The position numbers and the translations under genes were made by a program. From Pirellula sp. (GTDB lineage: Bacteria; Planctomycetota; Planctomycetia; Pirellulales; Pirellulaceae): a stretch of DNA of 64,000 nt. The stretch is taken from positions 47,978-111,977 of the forward strand of contig JAJTID010000050.1 in NCBI GenBank assembly GCA_021300155.1, written 5' to 3'. The notes under the pieces were generated by a model. It ran no database searches. It was not told the DNA's origin and saw only the letters and a program-made list of their open reading frames with translations. Each line of letters starts with the position of its first letter. Positions within the stretch are counted from its first letter, which is position 1. This document shows, piece after piece, positions 16,817-25,579 of this stretch.

Positions 16817-19800
16817 ATGCAGTTCTTGTTACTCTCAAAAAACACGGGAATTCTTGTGCTGAACTTAGTGGTGGCATCGCTGGCAATCAGCATGGTCGCT
16901 TTGGCAGCATCTCGCTTGGTTCGAAAGCGAGATTCGCTTCGGCACAGCATACTATGTATTGGGATTCTCTTGATGGCGGTGAGCCCGCTTTCCATCATCG
17001 CTCTGAACAGCATGGGTTATGGGTTTGTTTTGATTTCCCAACCCTCAAACCCTACAGCCATAGTAAACGCAGTTGTGTCACGACCATCTGAAAATCCCGC
17101 AAGCCTTCAGTCACAGGGGCTAGAGTCTACTGAAGTCTTTTCGATACCGATGGAGAAATCATCGAGTTTGAAGACCGCGAACGTTATGCAAAATCACGAT
17201 TTAGAATCGGAGAGTCGATGGCCAAACGTAGAGGAAGTTGCTTCGAATGCTACCGTCACAGCGCAGCCAGCATTGCGCGGCGCGTTCACCTTAAGTGTAT
17301 CTTTGTTCGTCGTCGTTTGGCTCGTTGTCGCAACAGCATTATTGTACCGGCTTGTTCGCAGCTTTCTGATTCTGCGTCGGCTAAGACAATCCATCTGCAC
17401 GACAACAAGTAGACGTTTGAGCGCCGCAGAACAACGGATGCGATTGGAATGGAAGATATCGACATCGGTGGTCGAATCAAGCCTTGCGCCAACGCCGCTA
17501 ACCATGGGATATTTGCGGCCAGTCATCTTGATTCCCGAAGGGTTGGTTTCAGAACTTGACGATGAAGAGCTTGATTGTGTTTTGTCCCACGAAGCGGCTC
17601 ATGTTGTCAGGCATGACACTTCAATAGCATTACTACAACAGTTGGTTTCCGTTGCCTTTTGGTGGAATCCAATGTTGCGTGCGATCAATAAGCTCATCAA
17701 TAATATTCGAGAACGCCTCTGTGATGCTTATGTTGTACAGAGAGAGGGCGATGGGCTGACTCTCGCTCGCTCACTGGTCAAGGTTGCCGAATGGTCGTCC
17801 AATCGTTGGAGCAGACTACCACTCGTTGCATCGTTGCTAGAAGAGGATGGTCTTGAGTATCGTGTTTCGAATCTTATCTCTGATAGACCGCCAGCAACCA
17901 TTTCGATGAATCGAAGGTCGCTCATCCTGCTCGCGGCGTTCGTATTCGTTTTGGGTGGTACCTCCCTGATTCCGCTGATGCGCTTCGGACTTGCTCCGGT
18001 GAATTCTGCAGAGCCAGTGATCGATAGTCCCGTTCAAGAAGCCGTCAACGCGGACATCCCAAAGGCGGATCCGAAATCGTTAGCGTGGCCTGCAGGTACA
18101 ACGGTTTCCGGTCGCGTAGTAGACCATCGTGGCATGGCTGTTGAGAACGCCGAAATTTTGTTGTTGGGTCAGGAGCGGCTTGTCGTGGACGCGGGCAAGA
18201 AGACGTGGTTTGATAACGAAAGTATCAGACAAAATCTGCCGTCAACTCGAACCAATGCGAACGGTGAATTCAGCATTACGAGAGAACAAGGTGAGGCGGA
18301 TCGCATTGCCGTGATTGCCAACGATCCCATTTTCTGGGTGGTTCCCCGAAGCGACTTAAAGCAAGCGGACATGATTGAGTTGAAGCTGCCGGCCGCCGGT
18401 AAACTCGCCGTACATTGCGAACTGCCTAACAACTCCCCCGAGTTACCTGTGACGATAGAGTCTCTGTCTTTTGACGGCTTGACTTGGAAGCGTGACATCT
18501 TGATATTTGATTCGTCGAATTACTCATTGGTTAATCCGGGGGAAAAAATCTTTGAGCAACTACCTCCCGGTCAATACGCGGTGCAGTTCCATGAAAAGTC
18601 GAAGACTGACCGTTCTTCAACGCCATTGATTGGCATGGATAGAAAGTTAGTTGAGGTCACGTCTGGGAGTCAATCCAACGTGAACTTCGATCGAAAGATC
18701 GGACGACCGCTTCATGGTCGGGTTCTTGGCTTGGAAAACGTCGAGCTAAAGTGTGCATTCTTGACAATACGTTCTAAAGGTCCGGACGAAGTATGGGATA
18801 TGAATGGCCGCCGTATCAGGAGGACCGTCGCGTTTGGAGTCATTCCGATTGAATCCAACGGACAGTTTACAACCGATCCAATACCACCGGGCAAATACGA
18901 TGCAGAGCTCTACGCAATTCGCGCGTCGACGCCATTGCTATCACGTCAGTCCTCTGACTTTTTCGGGCGGGATGAGTTTACTGTTCCTGAACAGGGCGAA
19001 CTACCAAAAGTTGAAATTGAGACGATAGCCAAAGGTCCAACGTCAACTGAAATGCTGGAGGACATTCGCATTCGCGTTATCGATGAAGACGGTAGGCCCG
19101 TTTCGAAAATGCAAGCGACGATTCATACAGCAGACGGTGGTTGGAGCAAATGGAAAGATGGTCGAGATGGGGATGTTTTTCTTGATCGAAGTTTATCGTA
19201 CCGCACAGGATTGCCCGAAGTCTTGGTTCGAGCAGATGGATTCGCGTCAACCTTCGCTCGATTCGACGGAGAGCAACAACGCGACAAGTTGAGAAAGGGT
19301 GAGGCAACGATCACGCTGCGTCGCGGTGCCTCGATTCAACTGCATTTCCGTCTCCCTGCGGATATGACTTGGCCCAAAGGGATGTTGCCAGAAACCTACT
19401 TTGACCACATGCAAAAAAGTGTTCGGATGATGCGTCTGTCAGCCAATCGACCGGCTGGTCGTGTCGCGGACTTCAATATTCTCAATCTGCGCGATATCGG
19501 CGACGGTCGATTTGAATTCCGTCTCGCAGACGAAACACCGCGATTCCACACAACTATCCACACACCTAACTTTTTGCAATTCTTCGAAGCCGGTTCGTTC
19601 ACAACGGCGGACGTGAAAAACGACCGCATTGAGATCGAAGTACCGAAACCTGCAACGATGGAGTTGACGTTCGAGCCTGGCGACCATGCGATTACTAATG
19701 GCCCCTTCAAGAGCGCGACACTCAGTATCATGCCGAAGCGAGAGGGAAACGACTATTCAATGTTGATCTCAATGATTGTCACATCTGCCGGGGACACGCT

Positions 19801-20773
19801 TGCGCCTAAGCTGACAGTGACCGATCTAGCTCCTGGCAACTACCATGTCGGTGTTCGTACCCAACCGATCGACAAGAGCAAGCCGTTGCCAGGCTCCGGG
19901 ATTAACCAAGGGACATTCTTCGAAGTAAGGGAGGTGGTGCTCGCAGCTGGCCAACATAAGCGAATCGATTTTCGTTCAGTTCCTTATCAGCCTGATGCTT
20001 TTCATGGTTCTCGGACCGCAGTTCTGCAAATCAAAACAGCAGATGGAAGGCCAGCGGCAGGACGCAACATTCAAGTGCATTACTTCGACGGACATTATGG
20101 CTCGCAGCTAGTATTCGACGGCCCGGTACCCGCTTCGGGTGACATCGTGTTGTCCGGCATCACAGACAAAGCGCCTTTGACTTGGTCGTCAAGCGTCGCG
20201 TACACGGTTTCGTGTGAAGGCAAGAGTCTGGGATCGATTGGCTTTAAGACGCAGGGTACGACCGAGGTGTTTGAATTCTCTCTGATTCCTGCTGCAGGAG
20301 ATCTGGTACCGGACGTAGTACTGACAAATCTGGCAACCGAGCACGAAATCAATTTGAGTCAGTTTCGCGGTAAGGTTGTTCTTCTAGAATTCTGGGCAAC
20401 TTGGAGCGCCGGTCGTCCTGAGCCCATGAACAATCTCAATGCTATGGCAGCAAAACATAGTCCAGAGTGGAAGAACCGAGTGGTCATCCTACCTGTCACC
20501 ATAGCACGGAGCCGCAAGGAAGCTAAGTTAAAAGTCCTTACTTATCGCTGGAGGAACCTTGAACACTACTGGGTCAGCACGAATGGGACGAAGGATCTTG
20601 AAGCTGTTGCGATTCGAGAATTCGGCATCACCGGCGACGTGCCAGAAGCCATCCTCATTGGTCCCGACGGTCGCATTCGTTGGCGGGGGCATCCACTCGA
20701 AAAATTCTCTGGCAAGAGCATCGAATCCTTGATAAATGACGCACTGCGTGAATCCAGTCTAGATTTGCGGTAG
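16817..20773 (+). CDS. BlaR1-type M56 metalloprotease fused to repeat domains and a CxxC-less thioredoxin fold
   Basis: About 1318 residues from ATG 16817 (TAGGAG just upstream; a longer frame overlaps blaI and is not favoured). Membrane segments near 8-30 and 40-62, one near 160-180 and one near 370 frame an M56 protease with HEAAH at 258-262. From about 420 the extracytoplasmic part has carboxypeptidase-regulatory-like domains (GTTVSGRVVDHRGMAVENAE, RIRVIDEDGRPVSKMQA), and about 1165-1318 form a TlpA/AhpC-like thioredoxin domain (FRGKVVLLEFWATW). The redox CxxC is S1197-A-G-R1200, so it cannot act as an oxidoreductase. There is no penicillin-binding sensor, unlike classical BlaR1. Confidence 0.88.
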   Translation: MQFLLLSKNTGILVLNLVVASLAISMVALAASRLVRKRDSLRHSILCIGILLMAVSPLSIIALNSMGYGFVLISQPSNPTAIVNAVVSRPSENPASLQSQGLESTEVFSIPMEKSSSLKTANVMQNHDLESESRWPNVEEVASNATVTAQPALRGAFTLSVSLFVVVWLVVATALLYRLVRSFLILRRLRQSICTTTSRRLSAAEQRMRLEWKISTSVVESSLAPTPLTMGYLRPVILIPEGLVSELDDEELDCVLSHEAAHVVRHDTSIALLQQLVSVAFWWNPMLRAINKLINNIRERLCDAYVVQREGDGLTLARSLVKVAEWSSNRWSRLPLVASLLEEDGLEYRVSNLISDRPPATISMNRRSLILLAAFVFVLGGTSLIPLMRFGLAPVNSAEPVIDSPVQEAVNADIPKADPKSLAWPAGTTVSGRVVDHRGMAVENAEILLLGQERLVVDAGKKTWFDNESIRQNLPSTRTNANGEFSITREQGEADRIAVIANDPIFWVVPRSDLKQADMIELKLPAAGKLAVHCELPNNSPELPVTIESLSFDGLTWKRDILIFDSSNYSLVNPGEKIFEQLPPGQYAVQFHEKSKTDRSSTPLIGMDRKLVEVTSGSQSNVNFDRKIGRPLHGRVLGLENVELKCAFLTIRSKGPDEVWDMNGRRIRRTVAFGVIPIESNGQFTTDPIPPGKYDAELYAIRASTPLLSRQSSDFFGRDEFTVPEQGELPKVEIETIAKGPTSTEMLEDIRIRVIDEDGRPVSKMQATIHTADGGWSKWKDGRDGDVFLDRSLSYRTGLPEVLVRADGFASTFARFDGEQQRDKLRKGEATITLRRGASIQLHFRLPADMTWPKGMLPETYFDHMQKSVRMMRLSANRPAGRVADFNILNLRDIGDGRFEFRLADETPRFHTTIHTPNFLQFFEAGSFTTADVKNDRIEIEVPKPATMELTFEPGDHAITNGPFKSATLSIMPKREGNDYSMLISMIVTSAGDTLAPKLTVTDLAPGNYHVGVRTQPIDKSKPLPGSGINQGTFFEVREVVLAAGQHKRIDFRSVPYQPDAFHGSRTAVLQIKTADGRPAAGRNIQVHYFDGHYGSQLVFDGPVPASGDIVLSGITDKAPLTWSSSVAYTVSCEGKSLGSIGFKTQGTTEVFEFSLIPAAGDLVPDVVLTNLATEHEINLSQFRGKVVLLEFWATWSAGRPEPMNNLNAMAAKHSPEWKNRVVILPVTIARSRKEAKLKVLTYRWRNLEHYWVSTNGTKDLEAVAIREFGITGDVPEAILIGPDGRIRWRGHPLEKFSGKSIESLINDALRESSLDLR

Positions 20774-20979
20774 TCTGAGCAGATGCCAACGTGGAATCGC
20801 AATGCGTGGCACCGTTGGAGCGGAGCGGGCAGGCTCGTTCGTTCCGAGAGCGAATGGTCCGCAAAGTAAGGAGTTTGGATTGTGTTATGATGTCTTATGG
20901 AAAAAGCGTAGCACGATTATAGACCGTGTAACGAATTCATTGCATCCTCTCCTTCCGATTCCAAAGAAACCTCCTCCCT

Positions 20980-22431
20980 TTGAATACTAGCAACAACATC
21001 GAACAACGCGTGGATTCGTCGGGGATTCAAGAGCCACCGACAACTCTTTGGAAATGTCTTCGACAGATTGGCCCAGGAATCATCTTGGCCGGGACCATTG
21101 TTGGTTCTGGGGAGTTGGTGCTGACTACCGCTATCGGTGCCGAACATGGTTTTGTTTTCTTATGGCTCATCCTGTTTAGCTGCGTCATCAAAGTCTTTGT
21201 TCAGATCGAGCTTGGGCGATATGCCATCTCCTCTGGACAGCCGACGTTGCAAGCATTGCGCAATATCTCGCGTTATCGCTGGGTGGGGCTCGCACTTTTG
21301 TATTGGTGGCTTGGGATGTTGTTATGCACGGTATTTCAACTAGGTGGAATGACAGGTGGCGTAGGGCAGTGCCTCAACTCCGCGTTTCCTTCGTTTGGGC
21401 AGAATGTAGCGTCCAAATCAAGTTCCGTATCCACGTGGTTGGGTGAGTATTTGTTAGCAAGACCTGAGTTGCCGTGGGCTATGATGACTTGTGCTGCGAC
21501 GGTTCTTTTGATTTATGGTGGCACCTATCGACGTATCGAGAGTCTGACCACGTTCATTGTCGTTGGAGTGACATTGGTGACCGTCATCGCGACGATTGCT
21601 CTTTTGTTCACCAGCTACGCTCCCAATCTTTCGAGCATTATCGACGGATTGAAGTTCCAGATCCCATCGAAAGGAGTTGCGCAAGCGTTCGCGGTTTTCG
21701 GAATCACCGGCGTGGGTGCAACGGAGTTGTTCTATTATCCATATTGGTGTATCGAAAAAGGTTACGCCAAGTTCGTTGGCCCCAACGATGGATCGCTCGC
21801 TTGGGAGAATAGAGCCAAAGGTTGGATTCGTGTTATGCATCTAGATGCTTGGATCAGCATGGTTGTGTTCACGCTCTCGACCGTGGCTTTTTACACCATG
21901 GGAGCCGCCGTGTTGCATCCACAAGGTTTAGTCCCCAAAGGCTCGGCTATGATCAATGCATTGTCTGAAATGTACAAAGGCCCATTCGGCGATTGGACTC
22001 AAGTGCTGTTCTTGATCGGTGCTGGAGCCGTATTGTTTAAGACGCTCTATCTTGCCTGCGCAGCCAATAGCAGGATGGTGGTTGATTTCATGTCGATCGT
22101 CGGAGCTATTGCAATACCAACCCCCTTGCTCAAGTCGAGGTTGCTCAAGTTGTTTTGTGTGCTCTTCCCTATCACAGCATTGGGGTTTTATGTAGTGCAA
22201 CGAGATCCGCAGTTGATGGTAAGACTCGGAGGGATGGCGCAAGCGGCGACGTTGCCGATGATGGCCTTTGCAACGCTCTATTTTCGGTACACCAAGCTTT
22301 CCACGTGTTTACGGCCGAGCATCGTTTCGGACGTCTTCCTTTGGATCGCTTCGATCGCGATCTTGGTAGTGGCCATGTATGCCGTCCCGGATTCACTTTC
22401 GAAGATCATGACGTTTTTCCAACCAACTTAA
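20980..22431 (+). CDS. Nramp-like membrane transporter lacking the canonical metal motifs
   Basis: About 483 residues with eleven or so membrane segments. The region GPGIILAGTIVGSGELVLTT resembles Nramp TM1, but the metal-binding D-P-G-N is absent (GTIVGSGE in its place). In the TM6 region FAVFGITGVGATELFYYPYW the usual M-P-H is also missing. It is therefore an Nramp-superfamily member unlikely to carry Mn/Fe in the normal way; the substrate is unknown. The start is uncertain: TTG 20980 has no obvious ribosome site, GTG 21010 is an alternative. It stands alone, followed by an interspersed repeat. Confidence 0.75.
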   Translation: MNTSNNIEQRVDSSGIQEPPTTLWKCLRQIGPGIILAGTIVGSGELVLTTAIGAEHGFVFLWLILFSCVIKVFVQIELGRYAISSGQPTLQALRNISRYRWVGLALLYWWLGMLLCTVFQLGGMTGGVGQCLNSAFPSFGQNVASKSSSVSTWLGEYLLARPELPWAMMTCAATVLLIYGGTYRRIESLTTFIVVGVTLVTVIATIALLFTSYAPNLSSIIDGLKFQIPSKGVAQAFAVFGITGVGATELFYYPYWCIEKGYAKFVGPNDGSLAWENRAKGWIRVMHLDAWISMVVFTLSTVAFYTMGAAVLHPQGLVPKGSAMINALSEMYKGPFGDWTQVLFLIGAGAVLFKTLYLACAANSRMVVDFMSIVGAIAIPTPLLKSRLLKLFCVLFPITALGFYVVQRDPQLMVRLGGMAQAATLPMMAFATLYFRYTKLSTCLRPSIVSDVFLWIASIAILVVAMYAVPDSLSKIMTFFQPT

Positions 22432-22435
22432 TGCA

Positions 22436-22477
22436 GACAAGCTGGAAACCCGACAAGCTGGAAGCTTGTCCCACATT
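22436..22477. repeat. Interspersed repeat family B, copy 1 (with partial tandem copy)
   Basis: GACAAGCTGGAAACCC is directly followed by GACAAGCTGGAAGCTTGTCCCACAT written as one element. The second unit contains AAGCTGGAAGCTT with dyad symmetry. A near-identical 26-base copy occurs at 30534-30559. Both lie in intergenic sequence just after a forward gene. Confidence 0.7.
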
Positions 22478-22537
22478 TGCCGTCAGTAAATCTGTCGGGA
22501 ATTGCCAATATTTGGTCGATAGATTCGAATAGGTGCC

Positions 22538-23323
22538 ATGAATTCCATGGAACCATCGGCTGAACCAGCCATCGAAACGAAACAGCTAACGCGGGCGTTC
22601 GGCGACAAAATCGCAGTCAACGCTGTCGATTTACGTGTGGAGAAGGGGATCTTGTACGGCTTTTTGGGCCATAATGGCGCCGGAAAATCAACAACGATCA
22701 AGATGCTTACCGGGCTGTTGGCTCCCACCAGCGGTTCCGTTCGGGTGCTCGGATTCGACATGCTCGACATGCAACAGAGCCTCGAAGCGAAGCGTTACAT
22801 CGGTGTCATTCCTGAGAACTTGGCCTTGTTCGATAATCTTACGGCAAAAGAGTATTTGACGTTTGTAGGCCGGATTCACGGGCTATCGATGGATACCATC
22901 CGACAACGTAGCGAAGAGCTACTCCAATTGTTGTCACTTCAAAATGAAACGAAGAAACTGACGCTCGAGTATTCGCACGGGATGCGCAAGAAGCTTTCGC
23001 TTGCTGCGGCTCTTCTGCCCAACCCCAAACTGCTATTCCTGGACGAACCTTTTGAGGGAGTAGATGCCGTCGCTGCGGTAACCATTCGAGAACTTCTGAC
23101 CAACTTCGTTGCCAAGGGATCCACGATCTTTATCACATCGCACGTGATGGAGATTGTCCAGAAGCTATGTACTCATGTCGGCATCATCATGCACGGAAAA
23201 CTCGTGCTGCAATCGTCCATGAGTGATATCTTGGCAGAAGGATCTTTGGAATCACGATTTTTGGCGATGGCAGGCGCAGATACGATGAGCACATCAAAAC
23301 TCGAGTGGTTAGAGAACCGATGA
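22538..23323 (+). CDS. ABC transporter ATP-binding protein
   Basis: About 261 residues. Walker A GHNGAGKST at 44-52, Q-loop region near VIPENLALF, signature-like YSHGMRKKLSLAAALL, Walker B PKLLFLDEPFEGVDAVA and the switch His in FITSHVMEI. The signature reads SHGMRKK rather than SGGQ, as seen in several ABC-2 exporter ATPases. It is coupled to the next gene, a large membrane protein whose ATG overlaps this stop, so the two form an exporter of unknown substrate. Confidence 0.92.
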   Translation: MNSMEPSAEPAIETKQLTRAFGDKIAVNAVDLRVEKGILYGFLGHNGAGKSTTIKMLTGLLAPTSGSVRVLGFDMLDMQQSLEAKRYIGVIPENLALFDNLTAKEYLTFVGRIHGLSMDTIRQRSEELLQLLSLQNETKKLTLEYSHGMRKKLSLAAALLPNPKLLFLDEPFEGVDAVAAVTIRELLTNFVAKGSTIFITSHVMEIVQKLCTHVGIIMHGKLVLQSSMSDILAEGSLESRFLAMAGADTMSTSKLEWLENR

Positions 23324-25356
23324 ACTCCTTGTATCAAAGGTATATTTGGCCATCTCTACTGTTTGTTTGGTTGCGTTATCGAATTCGTCATAATCAAGTG
23401 ACACATAGTTCGAAGATCGCACAGGCATTTGCGGTACTCGGTATCTTCTTCGTCGTCATGTCGACGATAAGCGTCTGGGGGTGTGGTTTCTTGGCTGGCG
23501 TTTTCGTGCCTCGATTGATTGGACTCGATAACAATTATCTTCTCTGGGATATTGCGGCCCTGGTTGCTTTGTTGAGCTGGACCATTCACGTATTGAATGA
23601 AGCCCAACGAGGAGACCCGATATCACTCGATCGAATTCTGCACCTCCCTGTTTCTCCAGGTCAAGCGTTTGTGGTGAACTACTTAAGCTCGCTAGGCTCG
23701 ACGGTTTTCTTGATGGCGGCAGGTGGATTCCTAGGGTTGGTGATAGGTTCGCTTTTCTCGGTTGGTCCCAAGGCAATTCTCTTCTTCTTTCCGATGTTCG
23801 CTTTCTTGTTTGCGATGACAGCGATCACTTACTGGTTGCAAGGTTGGATTGCAGGCTTGATGGCGAATCCTCGCAAACGGCAAACCATCATCGTGATGAT
23901 CCCGATTGCGATCATTTTGGTAACACAATTGCCTGTTCAGCTCATTCAATGGAGTTCGCAGAGCACGCGGCTCGAGTCAACCCCACCGGTTACCCCGAAA
24001 GACGCGAGCCCGCCCCCCAGCGATGAGAAAGTGGAGTCAACTCCAGACGGAACGCCAAACGAAACAGAAAGTGAATCTCGGGGCGAGCCCCAAATACCTG
24101 CCGCCAAAAGCGACAGCGATGCCTTAACAACCAAAGCGGATGTGGTAACTCCACCGGAACAAACATCCGGAGTCGAAGGAACCGCGGCTGTGACTCCGAC
24201 GGATGCCGAAGTCAAATCGGCGGATGCAAACGATGCTTCGATTGATGCAAAAAACGCAGCAGCGATGCGGGCGAAGAAAAAGCAAGAGCGAAGGGAAGCG
24301 ATGTTTGAACGCTTGAAGTCGATTGCTTCGATCGCCAACATTGCTTTTCCACCTTTATGGCCAGCAGGAGCGATTCAGTCGTGGAGTGCAGGTTCTATTT
24401 GGAATCCAGTACCCATGTTCTTTTCTGTGATCATGTTTCTGAGTGGAGTCCAAGCACTAAGGCTAAGCCATCGAGCATCACTCCGCTATTGGCGAGGAGA
24501 AGAGGCCAAGAAAAGGATCGCCTCTCCAAAAGCGAAAGCTGTTCGAGTGCAAAAAGAGTCTCGCCTTTGCGAAATAAGCTTTCCATGGATATCCGAAGAA
24601 ACGTCTGCAATAGTTGGAATGACTTGGGCGACGATGAAGCGAGCACCAGAGATCAAGATGTTCATGTTGTTGCCGATGATTTTGCCACTCATTCTGTTGA
24701 TGGTCTTCCGGGAGCGTATGTCGACATCCAACGAGTATCTCAAGCTGGCCATCATTTGTGGATTCTCAACATTTTTTCTATTGGTTGCATCGGGTGTTGC
24801 AGGCAACATGTTTGCTTATGACCGCAGTGGTTTTCGCGTATTCGTCCTTTCTAGCATGGACCGCACACGAATTTTGCTCGGACGCAATCTGGCGTTCGCA
24901 CCGTTGTTGGGTTTTCTATCCACGTTTTGTATTGTTGGGTTCGCCGTACTTTATGGAGTGTCATTACGGTCGACAAGTCTCGCGATGTTGACGACCGTGA
25001 CTATGTTGCCGCCCTACTTTTTGGTCATGAATTTGATGGCCATTTTGACCCCGTTTCCGCTAGCAGCCGGAAGCATTCAGCCAAAGCACTTTGACTTTAC
25101 GACGGTCATCATCAATGTTTTTTTGTCGATGATTCTGCCATTCATCTTGATGGTCGCGATGATTCCCATCGGAGTTTACTATTTGACCAACTCCTTCCTG
25201 CCGTCGGTCGCGTGGATCCCATGGGAAGTGTTTGTAGGTATTGCGATGAGTGCGGCAAGTTTTGGTCTCTATCGACTCATTCTGCCGTGGCAAGGCCAAT
25301 TGCTGGCCAAACGAGAGAAGGAAATGCTTCGAATCGTTACTTCCAAAGTAGAGTAA
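23320..25356 (+). CDS. ABC exporter permease with a large acidic/Pro-rich loop
   Basis: About 678 residues; ATG 23320 overlaps the ATPase stop (ATGA). Multiple membrane segments at the N-terminal half (FAVLGIFFVVMSTISVWGCG, FLMAAGGFLGLVIGSLFS) and the C-terminal half (MFMLLPMILPLILLMVF, LILPW near the end) are split by a hydrophilic segment of about 110 residues around 215-335, rich in Pro, Thr, Glu and Ala and ending in a Lys/Arg-rich helix (MRAKKKQERREAMFERL). This loop is likely cytosolic or periplasmic and disordered. It partners the upstream ATP-binding protein. Confidence 0.85.
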   Translation: MNSLYQRYIWPSLLFVWLRYRIRHNQVTHSSKIAQAFAVLGIFFVVMSTISVWGCGFLAGVFVPRLIGLDNNYLLWDIAALVALLSWTIHVLNEAQRGDPISLDRILHLPVSPGQAFVVNYLSSLGSTVFLMAAGGFLGLVIGSLFSVGPKAILFFFPMFAFLFAMTAITYWLQGWIAGLMANPRKRQTIIVMIPIAIILVTQLPVQLIQWSSQSTRLESTPPVTPKDASPPPSDEKVESTPDGTPNETESESRGEPQIPAAKSDSDALTTKADVVTPPEQTSGVEGTAAVTPTDAEVKSADANDASIDAKNAAAMRAKKKQERREAMFERLKSIASIANIAFPPLWPAGAIQSWSAGSIWNPVPMFFSVIMFLSGVQALRLSHRASLRYWRGEEAKKRIASPKAKAVRVQKESRLCEISFPWISEETSAIVGMTWATMKRAPEIKMFMLLPMILPLILLMVFRERMSTSNEYLKLAIICGFSTFFLLVASGVAGNMFAYDRSGFRVFVLSSMDRTRILLGRNLAFAPLLGFLSTFCIVGFAVLYGVSLRSTSLAMLTTVTMLPPYFLVMNLMAILTPFPLAAGSIQPKHFDFTTVIINVFLSMILPFILMVAMIPIGVYYLTNSFLPSVAWIPWEVFVGIAMSAASFGLYRLILPWQGQLLAKREKEMLRIVTSKVE

Positions 25357-25375
25357 AACTGTTCGAAAACTAAGG

Positions 25376-25402
25376 TTGTCAAGCGAACTGAGAGTGTATA
25401 AA
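25376..25402 (+). promoter_or_regulatory. Candidate promoter of tRNA-Gln
   Basis: TTGTCA (25376-25381) and TATAAA (25397-25402) stand 15 bases apart about 36 bases before the mature tRNA 5' end. The spacer is slightly short of the optimum. Confidence 0.45.
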
Positions 25403-25437
25403 CTTCCTCCATTGAATCGAGCGTAGCTCGAGAAGAC

Positions 25438-25509
25438 TGCCCCGTGGTGTAATTGGCAACACAAGTGATTTTGGTTCATTTATTCTAGGTTCGAGTCCTA
25501 GCGGGGTAG
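25438..25509 (+). tRNA. tRNA-Gln (anticodon TTG)
   Basis: A full cloverleaf can be folded. The acceptor TGCCCCG pairs with CGGGGTA (one G-T), followed by discriminator G. The D arm is GTGT/ACAC. The anticodon stem AGTGA/TCATT carries a TTTTGGT loop with anticodon TTG, and the T arm is CTAGG-TTCGAGT-CCTAG. The 3' CCA is not encoded. A strong terminator follows 14 bases on. Confidence 0.96.
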
Positions 25510-25522
25510 TTTAGACATTCCG

Positions 25523-25547
25523 AGCCCGGACTTTCCGGGCTTTTTTT
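25523..25547 (+). terminator. Intrinsic terminator of tRNA-Gln
   Basis: AGCCCGG - ACTTT - CCGGGCT followed by seven Ts, just downstream of the tRNA. Confidence 0.93.
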
Positions 25548-25579
25548 ATGCTTAGCCAGATCGAAACCATAGTTTAAAA

